From positions 1-64,000 of the forward strand of contig JAIRTL010000123.1 of the NCBI GenBank assembly GCA_031254915.1: DNA of 64,000 nt, written 5' to 3'. The notes beneath the pieces are model-generated. The model searched no databases. It was not told where the DNA came from and worked only from the letters and a program-made list of their open reading frames with translations. This DNA is from Planctomycetota bacterium. Its GTDB lineage: Bacteria; Planctomycetota; SZUA-567. Position 1 is the first letter of the stretch; the number at the start of each line of letters is the position of its first letter. Shown piece after piece: positions 62,604 through 64,000 of the stretch. Position numbers and translations under genes: made by a program.

Positions 62604-64000
62604 CCAGACGGGAATTCAAACACCTCATTGCCAAACGCCCGGTCATTCTCGACGGCTCCACCGGCACGGAACTGGTGCGGCGCGGACTGCCCCCCGGCGC
62701 GTGTCCGGAAAAGTGGGTCCTCGACAACCCGGACTCGATCCAGGACCTGCACCGGGAATACCGGAGCGCCGGTTCCGACATCATCCTCGCCTGCACCTTC
62801 GGCGCCAACCGCCTCAAGCTCGCCGATCACGGTCTCGAGCGCGCGGTATGCGAAATGAACGTCGAACTTGTCAAGATTTCCCGGGCCGTCGTCGGCGATA
62901 CCCCGCTGTTCGCCGACATGTCCCCCACCGGCGCCATGGTGGAACCGTTCGGGGAGCTTCCGTTCGAGGAGGCGGTGGCGGTTTACCGGGAACAGGCGGA
63001 AGCGCTTCTTCTCGGCGGCGTCGACGGCTTCATGATCGAAACGATGTTCGACGTTCAGGAAGCCAGGGCGGCGCTCCTTGCGGTGCGGGACGTTTCCGAC
63101 CTTCCCGTATTCGTCAGCATGACCTTCGGCGAGGACGGCGTCTCCATCACCGGCACGCCGCCGGACGCGGCTCTCGTGACGATCCAGGCCCTCGGCCCCG
63201 ACGCGGCAGGCTGCAACTGTTCGAGCGGCCCGGACGGCGTGCGCGTTCACCTCGAGGCGATGCTCCGCCGCGCCCGCGTACCGCTTCTCGCCAAACCGAA
63301 CGCCGGCATACCGCGCGTCGTCGGCGGCGCGGTCGAATACGACGTTCTTCCGGACGAGTTCGCCGCCGCCATGGCCGGCTTCGCGGAAATGGGCGTCCGC
63401 GTGCTTGGCGGCTGCTGCGGCACGACTCCGGCGCACATCCGGGCGCTCGCCGGCCGACTCGCGGGCGGCGGCTATCCCTCGCCCCCCCTTTCCCCCGCTT
63501 CGGCCGTCTCTTCGGCGCGGAGTCTCGTCGACCTGACCGTCGCCGCCGACCCAGGGCTTATCCTCATAGGCGAACGCATCAATCCGACCGGCAAAAAGGC
63601 ATTCCAGGCCGAACTCCTCGCCGGGGATCTTTCCGGCGTCGACCGTTTCGCCGAGGAGCAGTCCGCAGCCGGCGCCAATCTGCTCGATCTCAATCTCGGC
63701 CTCGGCGGCCTCGACGAACCGGCCGTCATGCGCCAGGCGGCGGGCATGCTTGCCGTCTCCTCCACCGCCCCGATCGCGGTCGACACGGTGGATCCGGAAG
63801 CGATGGAGCGGGCGCTTCGCGTCTATCCGGGGCGCGCGCTCGTCAATTCGATCTCGGCCGAGGAAAACCGGATCGGAAAACTTCTCCCCGTAGCCGCCCG
63901 CTACGGCAGCGCGCTTATCGTGCTTCCCGTCGGCGCGGGATTTGCCCCGCCCCGCCCCCCCGACCGGCTTGCCGTCGCCAAGGGCATTCTCGCCGAAATC
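62600..64000 (+). CDS. metH: methionine synthase, cobalamin-dependent (5' part, cut by window edge)
   Basis: MetH transfers a methyl group from methyltetrahydrofolate through cobalamin to homocysteine. The visible 467 residues hold the homocysteine-binding barrel (ILDGSTGTELVRRGLPPG) with zinc ligands Cys207 (GCNCSSG), Cys272 and Cys273 (GGCCGTTP). The start of the pterin-binding domain follows (LILIGERINPTGKKAFQ, ANLLDLNLGLGGLDE, IAVDTVDPEAMERAL). The cobalamin-binding and activation domains would lie beyond 64000. The start overlaps the thpR stop. Other cobalamin-dependent methyltransferases lack this combined N terminus. Confidence 0.93.
   Translation, partial: MTRREFKHLIAKRPVILDGSTGTELVRRGLPPGACPEKWVLDNPDSIQDLHREYRSAGSDIILACTFGANRLKLADHGLERAVCEMNVELVKISRAVVGDTPLFADMSPTGAMVEPFGELPFEEAVAVYREQAEALLLGGVDGFMIETMFDVQEARAALLAVRDVSDLPVFVSMTFGEDGVSITGTPPDAALVTIQALGPDAAGCNCSSGPDGVRVHLEAMLRRARVPLLAKPNAGIPRVVGGAVEYDVLPDEFAAAMAGFAEMGVRVLGGCCGTTPAHIRALAGRLAGGGYPSPPLSPASAVSSARSLVDLTVAADPGLILIGERINPTGKKAFQAELLAGDLSGVDRFAEEQSAAGANLLDLNLGLGGLDEPAVMRQAAGMLAVSSTAPIAVDTVDPEAMERALRVYPGRALVNSISAEENRIGKLLPVAARYGSALIVLPVGAGFAPPRPPDRLAVAKGILAEI

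Overview
The window is GC-rich bacterial chromosome, densely packed, with many 4-base ATGA/GTGA gene overlaps. The sequence points to a diderm, motile bacterium. MurE carries the DNPR motif of meso-diaminopimelate ligases. There is a LolA-like protein with an RND/MMPL exporter and a lipoprotein, several lipoproteins, a PilT ATPase and a full chemotaxis kinase core. The early-cobalt (anaerobic) cobalamin branch, pyruvate phosphate dikinase and two phenylacetate-CoA ligase paralogues next to a branched-chain/aromatic amino acid transporter fit an anaerobic or fermentative, amino-acid-using life. I cannot name the phylum from the sequence alone.

Layout. 1-6.5 kb (+): a cell-wall cluster murE-murF-mraY-ftsW-murG, lacking the usual murD and murC. 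6.5-12.9 kb (+): YgiQ-type radical SAM protein, ABC-F ATPase, an exported HExxH peptidase, a CheW, and a two-gene small-protein/lipoprotein unit. 13-27.5 kb (-): tandem GNAT protein, ribokinase, a 33-residue peptide, pyruvate phosphate dikinase with a lysine-rich tail, a response regulator, pyrC-pyrB, an SGNH/MBOAT O-acylation pair, pyrR, pilT and two tiny coupled genes. 27.5-32.1 kb (-): livK-livH-livM-livG-livF. 32.9-36.0 kb (+, divergent): paaK-ACT-paaK. 36.3-38.9 kb (-): receiver/CheX fusion, cheY, cheB. 39-49.5 kb (-): phosphoesterase, coaD, xer recombinase, cbiJ-cbiH-cbiG-cbiF, LolA-like protein, RND exporter, lipoprotein. 49.6-54 kb (-): Nudix hydrolase, a 67-residue unknown, and a 1007-residue membrane protein with a C-terminal LysM domain. 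54.4-59.4 kb (+): cheA-cheW-mcp. 59.6-64 kb (+): sugar-binding protein, NagB-like isomerase, thpR and the 5' part of metH.

The genes connect at several points. Chemotaxis is spread over three loci that together hold CheA, two CheW, one MCP, CheY, CheB and a CheX phosphatase, with CheR missing from the window. Cobalamin genes and a cobalamin-dependent MetH are both present. The amino acid importer faces the acyl-CoA ligase pair across a shared control region.

The least expected content is outside or at the edges of genes. Two families of dispersed, fold-back intergenic repeats occur: family A with two copies (about 13.96 and 60.57 kb), each beginning inside the stop codon of a sugar-metabolism gene, and family B with four copies (about 22.3, 32.5, 50.2 and 61.8 kb). 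Other oddities are cbiH lacking a normal start codon, the histone-like tail on pyruvate phosphate dikinase, and the coupled microprotein pair in front of pilT.
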